64,000 nt of DNA from Saccharomonospora azurea NA-128 (lineage in GTDB: Bacteria; Actinomycetota; Actinomycetes; Mycobacteriales; Pseudonocardiaceae): positions 4,315,233 to 4,379,232 of the forward strand of contig NZ_CM001466.1 of assembly GCF_000231055.2 (NCBI RefSeq). The letters run 5' to 3'. The notes beneath the pieces were generated by a model. That model was not told where the DNA came from and did not search any database. It saw only the letters and a list, made by a program, of their open reading frames with translations. Below, in pieces: positions 15,698 to 24,069 of the stretch (the first letter of the stretch is position 1; every line of letters starts with the position of its first letter). A program made the translations under genes and the position numbers.

Positions 15698-16609
15698 GTG
15701 ACAGCCGACAGCAGCGCAGCACCCGGCGCGGGCGGCCCGTCGCCCGCCGACCCTGACGACCTCGCGAAGATCCTGGACCGCGTCGGGTACCTCGCCGACC
15801 CGGGCGTGGCCACGGCAGCGTTCCTGGCGTTGCGGATGCAGCGGCCACTGTTCTGCGAGGGCGAGCCGGGCACGGGGAAGACCTCGCTCGCGATCGCGCT
15901 GGCGGAGGGGCTGGATCTGCCCTTGATCCGGTTGCAGTGCCACGAGGGCATCGACGCCGGGCAGGCGCTGTACGAGTGGGACTTCCCGCGCCAGCTGCTT
16001 CACCTGCGCGCGCTGGAGGCGGCCGAGGGCGGCCGACTCGACGTGGACACCGCCGAGCAGTCCCTCTACACCGAACGGTTCCTGCTGGCCCGGCCGCTGT
16101 TGCGCGCGCTGACGTCGGCCCCCTGCGTGCTGCTCGTCGACGAGATCGACCGCGCCGACGACGAGTTCGAGGCGTTCCTGCTGCAACTGCTCGACGAGAA
16201 CGCCGTCACGATCCCCGAGTACGGGGAGGTGCGGGCCGAGAATCCGCCGCTCGTCGTGCTCACGTCCAACCGCACCCGCGAGGTCCACGACGCGCTGAAG
16301 CGCCGGTGCCTCTACCACTGGGTCGAGCATCCGGGGCTCGAACGCGAGATCGCCATCCTGCGCCGCCGGGTGCCGGGCCTCGGCGAGCGGCTCTCCCACC
16401 AGATCGCCTCGGCGGTGCGCCGACTGCGCGAACTCGAACTGCTCAAGCCACCCGGCGTGGCCGAGGCGATCGACTGGGCACAGGCGCTGACCGCGTTGGG
16501 CAGGACCGAACTGGACGCCGCTTCGGCCGCCACCACGCTCGGCGCGGTGCTCAAGTACAGCGAGGACCTCGACCGCGTCCGCGCCACGCTCGACTCGCTG
16601 CTGAGTTGA
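15698..16609 (+). CDS. coxD: MoxR/CoxD-type AAA+ ATPase
   Basis: The 303-residue AAA+ protein has Walker A GEPGTGKTS at about 55-63, Walker B VLLVDEIDRADD at about 145-156, sensor region VLTSNRTREVHDALKRRC, and MoxR-like spacing. In cox clusters CoxD helps assemble the sulfurated Mo-Cu (or related) active site of the large subunit, acting with the VWA protein CoxE. The start is uncertain: GTG 15698 is used, and ATG 15659 would add 13 residues; neither has a strong RBS. The next gene encodes CoxE. Confidence 0.85.
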   Translation: MTADSSAAPGAGGPSPADPDDLAKILDRVGYLADPGVATAAFLALRMQRPLFCEGEPGTGKTSLAIALAEGLDLPLIRLQCHEGIDAGQALYEWDFPRQLLHLRALEAAEGGRLDVDTAEQSLYTERFLLARPLLRALTSAPCVLLVDEIDRADDEFEAFLLQLLDENAVTIPEYGEVRAENPPLVVLTSNRTREVHDALKRRCLYHWVEHPGLEREIAILRRRVPGLGERLSHQIASAVRRLRELELLKPPGVAEAIDWAQALTALGRTELDAASAATTLGAVLKYSEDLDRVRATLDSLLS

Positions 16610-16670
16610 GGCGCGGCGGGTGAGCGCGCAGCAGGGCCCTCCCTCGCCCGATCGAGAGCACAATGGGGAC

Positions 16671-17801
16671 ATGACCACGCGGGCTCCGCTCGATTCCCCG
16701 TCGGACCCGCTTCCCGGCCTGGTCGGGTTCGCGGCCGCGCTGAGGGAAGCCGGGTTGCGGTGCGACGCGCACCGGGTGCAGGCCTACCTCGACGCGGTGG
16801 CCCACGTCGACGTCGCCGAGCCTCGGCAGCTCTACTGGGCGGGCCGGCTCGCGCTGTGTGCCGAACCCGACGACCTCCCCCGCTACGACGAGGCGTTCGC
16901 CGCGTGGTTCCGCGACGAGCCACCCGTGCGGCAGCGCAACGTCCTGCCCGTGCCCACTCCGCCTCGGATCGCGGCGCTGCTGACCGGGCCGTCGGACGCC
17001 GGGACGAGCGAGGGCCAGGACGAGCAGGTGAGTGTGGCGGCCAGCGACGCCGAGATCCTGCGGCACCGCGACCTGGCCGAGCTGACGAAGGAGGAACGGC
17101 GCCACCTGCGGGAGCTGCTCGACACGTTGAGCCCCGTGCCCGCGCGGCGCCCGTCGTTGCGGTACGAAACCTCGCGCCGGGGCTCGCTCGACGCGAGGCG
17201 CACGTTGCGCGCGATGCTCGCCGACGGTGGTGAACCGCTGCGGCTCGTGCGCGCCCGGCGGCGCACCCGCCCTCGCCGGACGGTGCTGCTCGTGGACGTG
17301 TCGGGCTCGATGAAGCCCTACGCGGACGCACTGCTGCGCTTCGCCCACGTGGTCGTGCGCGCGACCCCGTCCGACGTGGAGGTCTTCACGCTGGGCACGC
17401 GGCTCACCCGGGTGTCGCGGCAACTGCGGCAGCGCGACCCGGAGCGGGCGATGCTCGACGCGGCTGGCGCGGTGGCCGACTTCGCGGGAGGCACGCGGCT
17501 GGGGGAGACGTTGCGCGTGTTCCTCGACCGCTGGGGACAACGCGGCATGGCCCGGCGCGCCACCGTCGTCGTCTTCTCGGACGGCTGGGAGCGCGGCGAC
17601 ACCCGACTGCTGGGCGACCAGGCGGCCCGCCTGCGTCGCCTGGCGCACCGGGTGCTGTGGGTCAACCCGCACGCCGGGCACGAGGGCTACGAACCCGTCC
17701 AGTCCGGGATCGCCGCGGTACTGCCGCACGTGGACGGTTTGCTCGCGGGACACAGCTTGGCCACGCTGGAACGACTGCTGAGGGAGATCGCACATGCATG
17801 A
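16671..17801 (+). CDS. coxE: CoxE-type VWA-domain protein
   Basis: The 376-residue protein has an N-terminal helical part starting LPGLVGFAAALREAGLR and a C-terminal von Willebrand A domain with a complete MIDAS DVSGSMK (Asp about 209, Ser about 211 and 213), then FSDGWERGD and a C-terminal LPHVDGLLAGHS as in CoxE proteins. It pairs with the AAA+ protein upstream. ATG 16671 is preferred; an in-frame GTG at 16620 would add 17 residues. The 3' end overlaps coxF by eight bases. Confidence 0.85.
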   Translation: MTTRAPLDSPSDPLPGLVGFAAALREAGLRCDAHRVQAYLDAVAHVDVAEPRQLYWAGRLALCAEPDDLPRYDEAFAAWFRDEPPVRQRNVLPVPTPPRIAALLTGPSDAGTSEGQDEQVSVAASDAEILRHRDLAELTKEERRHLRELLDTLSPVPARRPSLRYETSRRGSLDARRTLRAMLADGGEPLRLVRARRRTRPRRTVLLVDVSGSMKPYADALLRFAHVVVRATPSDVEVFTLGTRLTRVSRQLRQRDPERAMLDAAGAVADFAGGTRLGETLRVFLDRWGQRGMARRATVVVFSDGWERGDTRLLGDQAARLRRLAHRVLWVNPHAGHEGYEPVQSGIAAVLPHVDGLLAGHSLATLERLLREIAHA

Positions 17802-18918
17802 CGTGCTGGACGAGCTCCACCGCCGGTGGCAGGCGGGGGAGACCGTGGGAGTCGGGACCGTGGTCGCCACCTTCTCGTCGGCGCCTCGCGCGGCCGGCGC
17901 GGCGATGCTGGTGGGATCCGAGGGGGACGTGGTCGGCAGCGTGTCCGGCGGCTGCGTCGAGGGCGCGGTGTACGAGCTGGCGCAGCAGGTCGTGCAGACC
18001 CGCACGCCGGTGCTGCAGCGCTACGGCGTGAGCGACGACGACGCGTTCGCGGTGGGCCTGACCTGCGGCGGAATCATCGACATCTTCGTCGAGCGCATCG
18101 ACCGCGAGTCGATGCCCGAGCTGCCCGACCTGGTCGCCTCGGTCCGCGAGGGAACGCCGGTGGCCGTCGCGACGATCGTGGAGCACGACGATCCGGCGCT
18201 GCTCGGCAGGCGGATGCTGGTGTGGCAGGACCGGGTGGGCGGGAGCTTCGGTTCGCAGCGCATCGACGACGCCGTCGTGGACGACGCGCGCGGGCTGCTC
18301 GCCACGGGCCGGTCGGGGACGTTGCACTACGGGCCCGAGGGGCAGCGGCGCGGGGAGGGCATGGCGGTGTTCGTGAACGCGTTCGAGCCGCCGCCCCGGA
18401 TGCTCGTGTTCGGTGCCATCGACTTCGCCGCCGCCATGGCGAGGATGGGCTCCTACCTCGGCTACGAGGTCACGGTGTGCGACGCCCGCCCGGTGTTCGC
18501 GACGAAGAGCCGGTTCCCCGATGCGGACGAGGTCGTGGTCGACTGGCCGCACCGCTACCTGACGGCGGAGGTCGAGGCGGGCCGCATCGACCGGCGGACC
18601 GTCATCACGGTGCTCACCCACGACCCGAAGTTCGACGTTCCGGTGCTGCAGGTGGCGTTGCGGATCGACGTCGCCTATGTCGGCGCCATGGGCTCGCGCC
18701 GCACGCACGACGACCGGATGCGTCGCCTGCGGGAGGCGGGCATGACCGACGCGGAGTTGAAGCGGCTGGCCTCGCCGATCGGCCTCGACCTGGGCGCGCG
18801 TACCCCGGAGGAGACCGCCGTGTCGATCGCGGCGGAGATCATCGCGCTCAAGTGGGGCGGCGGCGGACGTCGGCTGTCCGACATCGACGGCCGGATCCAC
18901 GCCGAATCGCACCGCTGA
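17794..18918 (+). CDS. coxF: XdhC/CoxF-family molybdoenzyme maturation factor
   Basis: The 374-residue protein shows the XdhC pattern: SAPRAAGAAMLV (about 29-40), GSVSGGCVEGAVYELA (about 49-64), LTCGGIIDIFVE (about 89-100), a Rossmann domain (VFGAIDFAAAMARMGSYLG) and AYVGAMGSRRTHDDR. XdhC proteins bind and sulfurate the molybdenum cofactor before insertion into the apoenzyme. The usual GAGHVG-like glycine motif of the Rossmann part is degenerate (FGAIDF). It ends the mocA-coxD-coxE-coxF run, 243 bases before coxS. Confidence 0.87.
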   Translation: MHDVLDELHRRWQAGETVGVGTVVATFSSAPRAAGAAMLVGSEGDVVGSVSGGCVEGAVYELAQQVVQTRTPVLQRYGVSDDDAFAVGLTCGGIIDIFVERIDRESMPELPDLVASVREGTPVAVATIVEHDDPALLGRRMLVWQDRVGGSFGSQRIDDAVVDDARGLLATGRSGTLHYGPEGQRRGEGMAVFVNAFEPPPRMLVFGAIDFAAAMARMGSYLGYEVTVCDARPVFATKSRFPDADEVVVDWPHRYLTAEVEAGRIDRRTVITVLTHDPKFDVPVLQVALRIDVAYVGAMGSRRTHDDRMRRLREAGMTDAELKRLASPIGLDLGARTPEETAVSIAAEIIALKWGGGGRRLSDIDGRIHAESHR

Positions 18919-18966
18919 CGAACGGATCCGTCGGCGACCGCGACAGTATCGCCCGAAGGGGTGATG

Positions 18967-19015
18967 CAAAACGTTCGTTTTGGCGCTGCACTGCAATGTC
19001 ACCTCTCAAAAGAGG
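18967..19015 (+). promoter_or_regulatory. Operator-like palindrome and small hairpin upstream of coxS
   Basis: CAAAACG-TT-CGTTTTG at 18967-18982 is a perfect 7-base-arm palindrome in an otherwise very GC-rich gap. CCTCT-CAAA-AGAGG at 19002-19015 can form a small hairpin. Both lie in the 243-base gap before the structural genes coxSLMG and so probably mark a separate promoter and its control. No matching regulator can be named. Confidence 0.45.
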
Positions 19016-19161
19016 GATCACCGCACGCTCCCGTAGCGGCAGGGGTTGTCGTCGCCGCGCGGACGTAGCAGGGTTGCGTGTGAGGCCGATCACGCGGTGA
19101 TCGGCTGAGGCCGTTCCACCCGCGGCCCGCTGCGGCGGGTCGAGCCAGTACAGGAGGCCCC

Positions 19162-19704
19162 ATGCGCATCACCGTCACCGTCGACGGAACCCGCTACACC
19201 GACGAGGTCGAGCCGCGCACGCTTCTGGTTCACTACCTGCGCAACCAGCTCGGCAAGGTCGGCACCGTGGTGGGGTGCGACACCAGCAACTGCGGTGCGT
19301 GCACCGTGCATCTGGACGGGCAGAGCGTGAAGTCCTGCTCGGTCCTCGCCGTCCAGGCCGACGGCAGCGAGGTCACGACGATCGAGGGACTCGCGCGCGA
19401 CGGCGAGTTGCATCCGGTCCAGAAGGCTTTCCAGGACAACCACGCCCTGCAGTGCGGGTTCTGCACGCCCGGGATGATCATGCAGTCGCTCGACCTGCTC
19501 TCCGAGAACCCCGAGCCCGACGAGCAGACCGTCCGCGAGGGTCTCGAAGGCAATCTCTGCCGCTGTACCGGTTATCAGAACATCGTCCGCGCGGTGCGCG
19601 ACGCCGCGGAGCGGATGCGTCCCGGGGCGGGTCCGGAGGCCGAACGGGTCGGTGAGGCCACCGGCACCGCGACGACGTCGAGCATGGGTGGAGGTGCGGA
19701 GTAG
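19162..19704 (+). CDS. coxS: Molybdenum hydroxylase small [2Fe-2S] subunit (CoxS-like)
   Basis: The 180-residue protein has both clusters' cysteines: C39, C44, C47 and C59 (plant ferredoxin type) and C98, C101, C133 and C135 (helical domain, CGFC and CRC followed by TGYQNIV). It transfers electrons from the Mo centre to the FAD subunit. Length is slightly more than the usual ~160 because of a Gly/Ala/Glu tail. The next gene, coxL, starts two bases after its stop. Confidence 0.92.
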   Translation: MRITVTVDGTRYTDEVEPRTLLVHYLRNQLGKVGTVVGCDTSNCGACTVHLDGQSVKSCSVLAVQADGSEVTTIEGLARDGELHPVQKAFQDNHALQCGFCTPGMIMQSLDLLSENPEPDEQTVREGLEGNLCRCTGYQNIVRAVRDAAERMRPGAGPEAERVGEATGTATTSSMGGGAE

Positions 19705-19706
19705 TC

Positions 19707-22148
19707 ATGACCGCCACGATCGAACCGGAGATCGGCAAGGCCCGGCTCCGCAAGGAAGACGCGCGGTTGATCACCGGCCGCACTCGCTGGACCGACAACA
19801 TCACGCTGCCCGGCCTGGTGCACTTCGCCGTGTTGCGCAGCACCATGGCCCACGCCCGCATCACGAACATCGACACGTCGGCGGCGAAGGAGATGCCGGG
19901 CGTCATGGCGGTGTACACCGCCGACGACCTCGATCCCGAGGGCGCCATCGGCATGCCGTGCGCCTGGCCGATCACCCCGGACATGAAGTGGCCTCGCAGG
20001 CCGATGCTCGCGCAGGGCACCGTCAACTACGCGGGCGAGGGTGTCGCGGTCGTCGTGGCCCGCAGCGCCGAGGAGGCCTACGACGCGCTCGCGGAGATCG
20101 ACGTCGACTACGAGGAGCTCCCCGTCGTCCTGGGGCTGGAGAACGCGATCGCCGAGGACGCTCCGCTGGTGCACCCGGACCTGGGCACCAACCGCAGTGC
20201 GGTGTGGACGTTCGACTCCGCCGAGGCCGGCTCGGGCGACGACGTGGAACGCGCCATCACCGACTCCGAGGTGGTGCTGCGCAAGCGGTTCCGCCAGCAG
20301 CGGCTCATCCCGGCGTTCATGGAGCCGCGTTCCGTGGTGGTGGACCCGACGGCCCCGCAGCTCACCATGTGGTCGGCCACGCAGATCCCGCACATCACCA
20401 AGACGATGGCCGCGCTGACGCTCGGCATCCCGGAGCACCAGCTCCGCGTCATCGCGCCGGACGTGGGTGGCGGCTTCGGCGGCAAGCTCGCCGTGATCCC
20501 GGAGGAGTTCATCGCCCTGCTCGTCGCGCGCAAGCTCGGCAGGCCGGTGAAGTGGACCGAATCCCGGTCGGAGTCGATGACGGCGGCGCACCACGGCCGC
20601 GACCAGATCCAGGACATCACGATCTGTGCCACGCGGGACGGCAGGCTGACCGGCCTGAAGGTGGAGCTGCTCGCCGACATGGGCGCCTACCTGAGCCTGG
20701 TCGGGCCGGGTATCCCGATCCTCGGCGCGTTCATGTTCAACTCGATCTACAAGCTGCCGGCGTACCACTTCACGTGCACGAACGTCTTCACCAACACCAC
20801 CGTCACCGACGCCTACCGGGGTGCCGGTCGACCGGAGGCGACGTTCGCGATCGAGCGCATGATGGACGAGCTCGCCGCCGAGCTCGACATCGACCCGATC
20901 GAGTTGCGCGAGAAGAACTGGATCGCCCACGACGAGTTCCCGTACACCACCGTCGCGACGCTGACCTACGACTCGGGCAACTACGAGGCCGCCACCGAGA
21001 AGGCCCTGCAACTGTTCGGCTACGACGGCCTGCGCCGCGAACAGCGCGAGCGGCGCGAGCGGGGCGACTCGGTGCAGCTCGGCATCGGCATCTCGACGTT
21101 CACGGAGATGTGCGGCCTGGCGCCCTCGCGGGTCCTCGGCTCGCTCGACTATGCCGCCGGAGGCTGGGAGCACGCGTCGATCCGCATGCTGCCCACCGGC
21201 AAGGTCGAGGTGATCACGGGGTCGTCCGCCCACGGCCAGGGCCACGAGACGGCGTGGAGCCAGATCGTCGCCGACCAGCTCGGGGTCCCGTTCGAGGACG
21301 TCGAGATCCTGCACGGCGACACCCAGTCGTCGCACAAGGGCATGGACACCTACGGGTCGCGTTCGCTTTCCGTGGGCGGGATCGCGGTGGTGAAGGCCGC
21401 CGAGAAGGTCGTGGCAAAGGCGAAGAAGATGGCCGCTCACATGATGGAGTGCTCCGAGGACGACCTCGAGTTCTCGGCGGGCACGTTCAGTGTGAAGGGC
21501 ACCGGCCGCTCCACCGGCATCCAGGACATCGCGCTCGCCGTGTTCGCCGCGCACGACCTCCCGGACGGGATGGAACCGTCGCTGGACTCCGAGGCCACCT
21601 TCGACCCGGAGAACTTCTCGTTCCCGCACGGCACGCACCTGTGCGCGGTGGAGGTGGACACCGAGACCGGTCGGGTCCAGATCCGCAAGTACGTGTGCGT
21701 GGACGACGTCGGCGCGGTCGTCAACCCGCTGATCGTGGAGGGGCAGATCCACGGCGGGCTCGCGCAGGGCATCGCGCAGGCGCTGTTCGAGGAGGCCGCG
21801 TTCGACGAGGGCGGCACGCTGATGTCCGGCACCTTCGCCGACTACCTGCTGCCGTCCGCCGCCGATCTGCCGTCGTTCGTCACCGACCGCACCGAGACGC
21901 CGTCGACCACCAACCCGCTCGGCGTGAAGGGGGTGGGCGAGGCCGGCACGATCGCCTCGACTCCCGCCGTCGTGAACGCCGTCGTGGACGCGGTACGGCA
22001 CTACGGGGTGGACGACATCGAGATGCCCTGCACCCCGATGCGGGTGTGGCGGGCCATCCACACCGGCGAGCGCGCTGCAGGCGGTGTGGGCAGTGAGGCC
22101 GGGGGCGGCCTCGGTTCGATCGACCCCGAACACGGAGGTGCACAGTGA
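19707..22148 (+). CDS. coxL: Molybdenum hydroxylase large subunit, form II CO dehydrogenase-like
   Basis: The 813-residue large subunit has GKARLRKEDARLITGRTRW at the start, PDVGGGFGGKL (about 250-260), the active-site loop AYRGAGR at residues 369-375, and the catalytic Glu in GVGEAGT at about 745. AYRGAGR defines form II (putative) CO dehydrogenases; form I enzymes have AYXCSFR with the copper-binding cysteine, which is absent here. CO oxidation is therefore doubtful and an aldehyde, purine or N-heterocycle substrate is as likely. A Gly/Ala-rich tail follows the catalytic core. It overlaps coxM (GTGA). Confidence 0.9.
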   Translation: MTATIEPEIGKARLRKEDARLITGRTRWTDNITLPGLVHFAVLRSTMAHARITNIDTSAAKEMPGVMAVYTADDLDPEGAIGMPCAWPITPDMKWPRRPMLAQGTVNYAGEGVAVVVARSAEEAYDALAEIDVDYEELPVVLGLENAIAEDAPLVHPDLGTNRSAVWTFDSAEAGSGDDVERAITDSEVVLRKRFRQQRLIPAFMEPRSVVVDPTAPQLTMWSATQIPHITKTMAALTLGIPEHQLRVIAPDVGGGFGGKLAVIPEEFIALLVARKLGRPVKWTESRSESMTAAHHGRDQIQDITICATRDGRLTGLKVELLADMGAYLSLVGPGIPILGAFMFNSIYKLPAYHFTCTNVFTNTTVTDAYRGAGRPEATFAIERMMDELAAELDIDPIELREKNWIAHDEFPYTTVATLTYDSGNYEAATEKALQLFGYDGLRREQRERRERGDSVQLGIGISTFTEMCGLAPSRVLGSLDYAAGGWEHASIRMLPTGKVEVITGSSAHGQGHETAWSQIVADQLGVPFEDVEILHGDTQSSHKGMDTYGSRSLSVGGIAVVKAAEKVVAKAKKMAAHMMECSEDDLEFSAGTFSVKGTGRSTGIQDIALAVFAAHDLPDGMEPSLDSEATFDPENFSFPHGTHLCAVEVDTETGRVQIRKYVCVDDVGAVVNPLIVEGQIHGGLAQGIAQALFEEAAFDEGGTLMSGTFADYLLPSAADLPSFVTDRTETPSTTNPLGVKGVGEAGTIASTPAVVNAVVDAVRHYGVDDIEMPCTPMRVWRAIHTGERAAGGVGSEAGGGLGSIDPEHGGAQ

Positions 22149-22999
22149 TCCCCGCTCCCTTCGACTACGTCAGGCCGTCCACAGTGGATGAGGCTGTGCG
22201 GGCGCTGTCCGAGGCGGGTGAGGACGCGAAACTGATCGCGGGCGGCCAGAGCCTGCTGCCCGTGCTCAGACTGCGTATGGCCGCCCCCACCACGCTTGTC
22301 GACCTCGGCCGGATCAGCGAGATGCGCGGGGTCCGTGACGACGGCGACGCCATCGTGATCGGCGCGATGACCACGCATCACGAGGTCGTCAACGATCCCC
22401 TCATCGCCGATCACGCGGAACTGCTCGCGAAGGCCACCGCCACGGTGGCGGACCCGCAGGTGCGGCACCGCGGCACGTTCGGGGGTTCGCTCGCCCACGC
22501 CGACCCGGCGGGTGACCTGCTGGCTCCGGCTCTGGCGCTGGGCGCGGAACTCGTGGTCCGCGGCATGGACGGCTCGCGCACCGTGGCCGCGACGGAGTTC
22601 TTCTCCGACTTCTTCACCACCTCCATGAGGCCGGACGAGATCCTCGTCGAGGTGCGGGTGCCCAAGCACACCGGTTGGCGGGCGCACTACGAGAAGTTCA
22701 ACCGCGTCGCGCAGGCGTGGTCGATCGTGGCCGTGGCCGCCACCGTGCGGACCGAGGGCGGGAACATCGCCGAGGCCCGGGTCGGGCTCACCAACATGGC
22801 CTCGGTGCCCGTGCGGGCCCGAGCCGTCGAGGAGGCGCTGGTGGGGCAACCCGCCACGACGGAGGCCATCCGGGCCGCCGCCGAGCGCGCCGCCGAGGGG
22901 ACGAGTCCCACGACCGACAGCAATGCCGACGCGGAGTATCGACAGCACCTCGCGCGGGTACTCACGGGTCGGGCACTCACCACCGCAGTCACGGGCTGA
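22145..22999 (+). CDS. coxM: Molybdenum hydroxylase FAD subunit (CoxM-like)
   Basis: The 284-residue FAD-binding subunit has the PCMH-type motifs AGGQSLLPVLRLRMA (about 32-46) and GTFGGSLAHADPAGD (about 111-125), equivalent to the AGG and TIGG motifs that bind FAD. It receives electrons from CoxS. The GTG start overlaps the coxL stop by four bases. The gene order S-L-M differs from the M-S-L order of form I clusters and is common among form II-like clusters. Confidence 0.9.
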   Translation: MIPAPFDYVRPSTVDEAVRALSEAGEDAKLIAGGQSLLPVLRLRMAAPTTLVDLGRISEMRGVRDDGDAIVIGAMTTHHEVVNDPLIADHAELLAKATATVADPQVRHRGTFGGSLAHADPAGDLLAPALALGAELVVRGMDGSRTVAATEFFSDFFTTSMRPDEILVEVRVPKHTGWRAHYEKFNRVAQAWSIVAVAATVRTEGGNIAEARVGLTNMASVPVRARAVEEALVGQPATTEAIRAAAERAAEGTSPTTDSNADAEYRQHLARVLTGRALTTAVTG

Positions 23000-23140
23000 C
23001 GCACTGTGACGGCGGCCGCGTCCCCGAGACCACGCTCGGTAGTGATCACCGGGTTACAGTGGCCTCGGGGACGGCCTTGGTGAAGCAAGGCGGGGACAAG
23101 GCCCAGGCACAGTCACGATCGTGAGGAAGGAGGTCGGCCC

Positions 23141-23947
23141 GTGCGGCTCGACCACGAATTCACCGTTCCGGCGCCCATCGACGAGGTGTGGAAGGCGGTG
23201 CTGGACGCCGAACGCGTCGCACCCTGCATGCCGGGAGCCACTCTGACCTCCGTGGAAGGGGACACGTTCAAAGGCACGGTGAAGGTCAAGCTCGGGCCGG
23301 TCTCCCTGCTGTACAAGGGGAAGGGCGAGTTCCTCGAGAAGAACGCCGACGAGCGCAAGATCGTCATCAAGGCCTCGGGCAAGGACGCGCGCGGCGCGGG
23401 CACGGCCGCCGCGACCGTGACCGTCACGCTGACGGCCGAGGGCAGCTCGACGAAGGGTGCGGTGGCCACCGACCTGAACGTCACCGGCAAGCCCGCCCAG
23501 TTCGGTCGCGGCATGATCTCCGAGGTCGGCGGCAAGATCCTCGACGACTTCGCGGGGAACCTGGCCGACATGCTCGGTGCCTCGGGCGCCGAGGGCGCCA
23601 AGGAGGCCGAGGCCCAGGCCGCGTCGAGCGCGCCGAAGACCTCCGACGGCGCGACGGCGGGCGCCACCACGGGCACGGCCGCCGGGGCTGTGGACGCGAA
23701 GCCTGAGGGCGCGACGGCAGGGGCCACCACGGGCACGGCCGGGGCGGAGACCTCCGCGGCATCCGAGTCGCAGAAGCCGAAGCTGGAGAGCGTGAAGCCG
23801 ACGGCGGCCACGCCGAGGGAAGCCGAGCCGATCGACCTGTTCGACTACGCGGGTGCGTCCGTCGCCAAGCGCCTTGCACCCGCGCTCGCGGGCCTGGCGG
23901 CCCTCTTCGCCTTCCTGGCGGTGCGAAGGCTGCTCCGCCGCCGCTGA
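23141..23947 (+). CDS. coxG: CoxG-like SRPBCC protein with C-terminal membrane anchor
   Basis: Residues 1-145 are a CoxG/SRPBCC domain (FTVPAPIDEVWKAVLDAERV, then CMPGATLTSVEGD). A low-complexity Ala/Thr/Gly region follows, with two near-identical GATAGATTGTA segments encoded by a DNA repeat. A hydrophobic stretch ending RRLLRRR (about 242-268) is a probable membrane anchor. CoxG proteins are thought to recruit or anchor CO dehydrogenase-type enzymes to the membrane and quinone pool. GTG 23141 follows AGGAAGGAGG at 23124-23133. A 21-bp repeat array starts four bases after its stop. Confidence 0.85.
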   Translation: MRLDHEFTVPAPIDEVWKAVLDAERVAPCMPGATLTSVEGDTFKGTVKVKLGPVSLLYKGKGEFLEKNADERKIVIKASGKDARGAGTAAATVTVTLTAEGSSTKGAVATDLNVTGKPAQFGRGMISEVGGKILDDFAGNLADMLGASGAEGAKEAEAQAASSAPKTSDGATAGATTGTAAGAVDAKPEGATAGATTGTAGAETSAASESQKPKLESVKPTAATPREAEPIDLFDYAGASVAKRLAPALAGLAALFAFLAVRRLLRRR

Positions 23948-23951
23948 CATC

Positions 23952-24014
23952 GTGTCCGCAGCCTGCGCACGCGTGTCCGCACTTCGCGTACGCGTGTTCG
24001 CAGGCTGCGCACGC
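23952..24014 (+). repeat. 21-bp tandem repeat array, locus A (3 units)
   Basis: Three 21-base units (23952-23972, 23973-23993, 23994-24014) follow the pattern GTGTCCGC-N7-GCACGC; the last unit starts GTGTTCGC. GCAGCCTGCG in unit 1 and CGCAGGCTGC in unit 3 are perfect inverted copies, so the transcript could fold into a hairpin. It starts four bases after the coxG stop. The remaining bases to 24069 show nothing else recognisable. Confidence 0.85.
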
Positions 24015-24069
24015 GTCGGGCACGCCACCCGCGGGGAAGGTCGTCGCCGCCGCCGGCGTTGCACCCGAC

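Noticed and set aside
19575..22133. An 852-codon minus-strand frame opposite coxL
   Set aside because: Composition and position mark it as a shadow of coxL, whose motifs are unambiguous.
19707..22148. Calling coxL a genuine (form I) CO dehydrogenase
   Set aside because: The active-site loop is AYRGAGR, lacking the copper-binding cysteine of form I enzymes.
22999..23140. Regulatory RNA between coxM and coxG
   Set aside because: The 141-base gap shows no conserved riboswitch core or strong hairpin; it is probably a leader within the same operon.
23952..24014. The 21-bp arrays as a CRISPR array
   Set aside because: Units are directly contiguous with no unique spacers, there are only 3-4 units, and no cas genes occur in the window.
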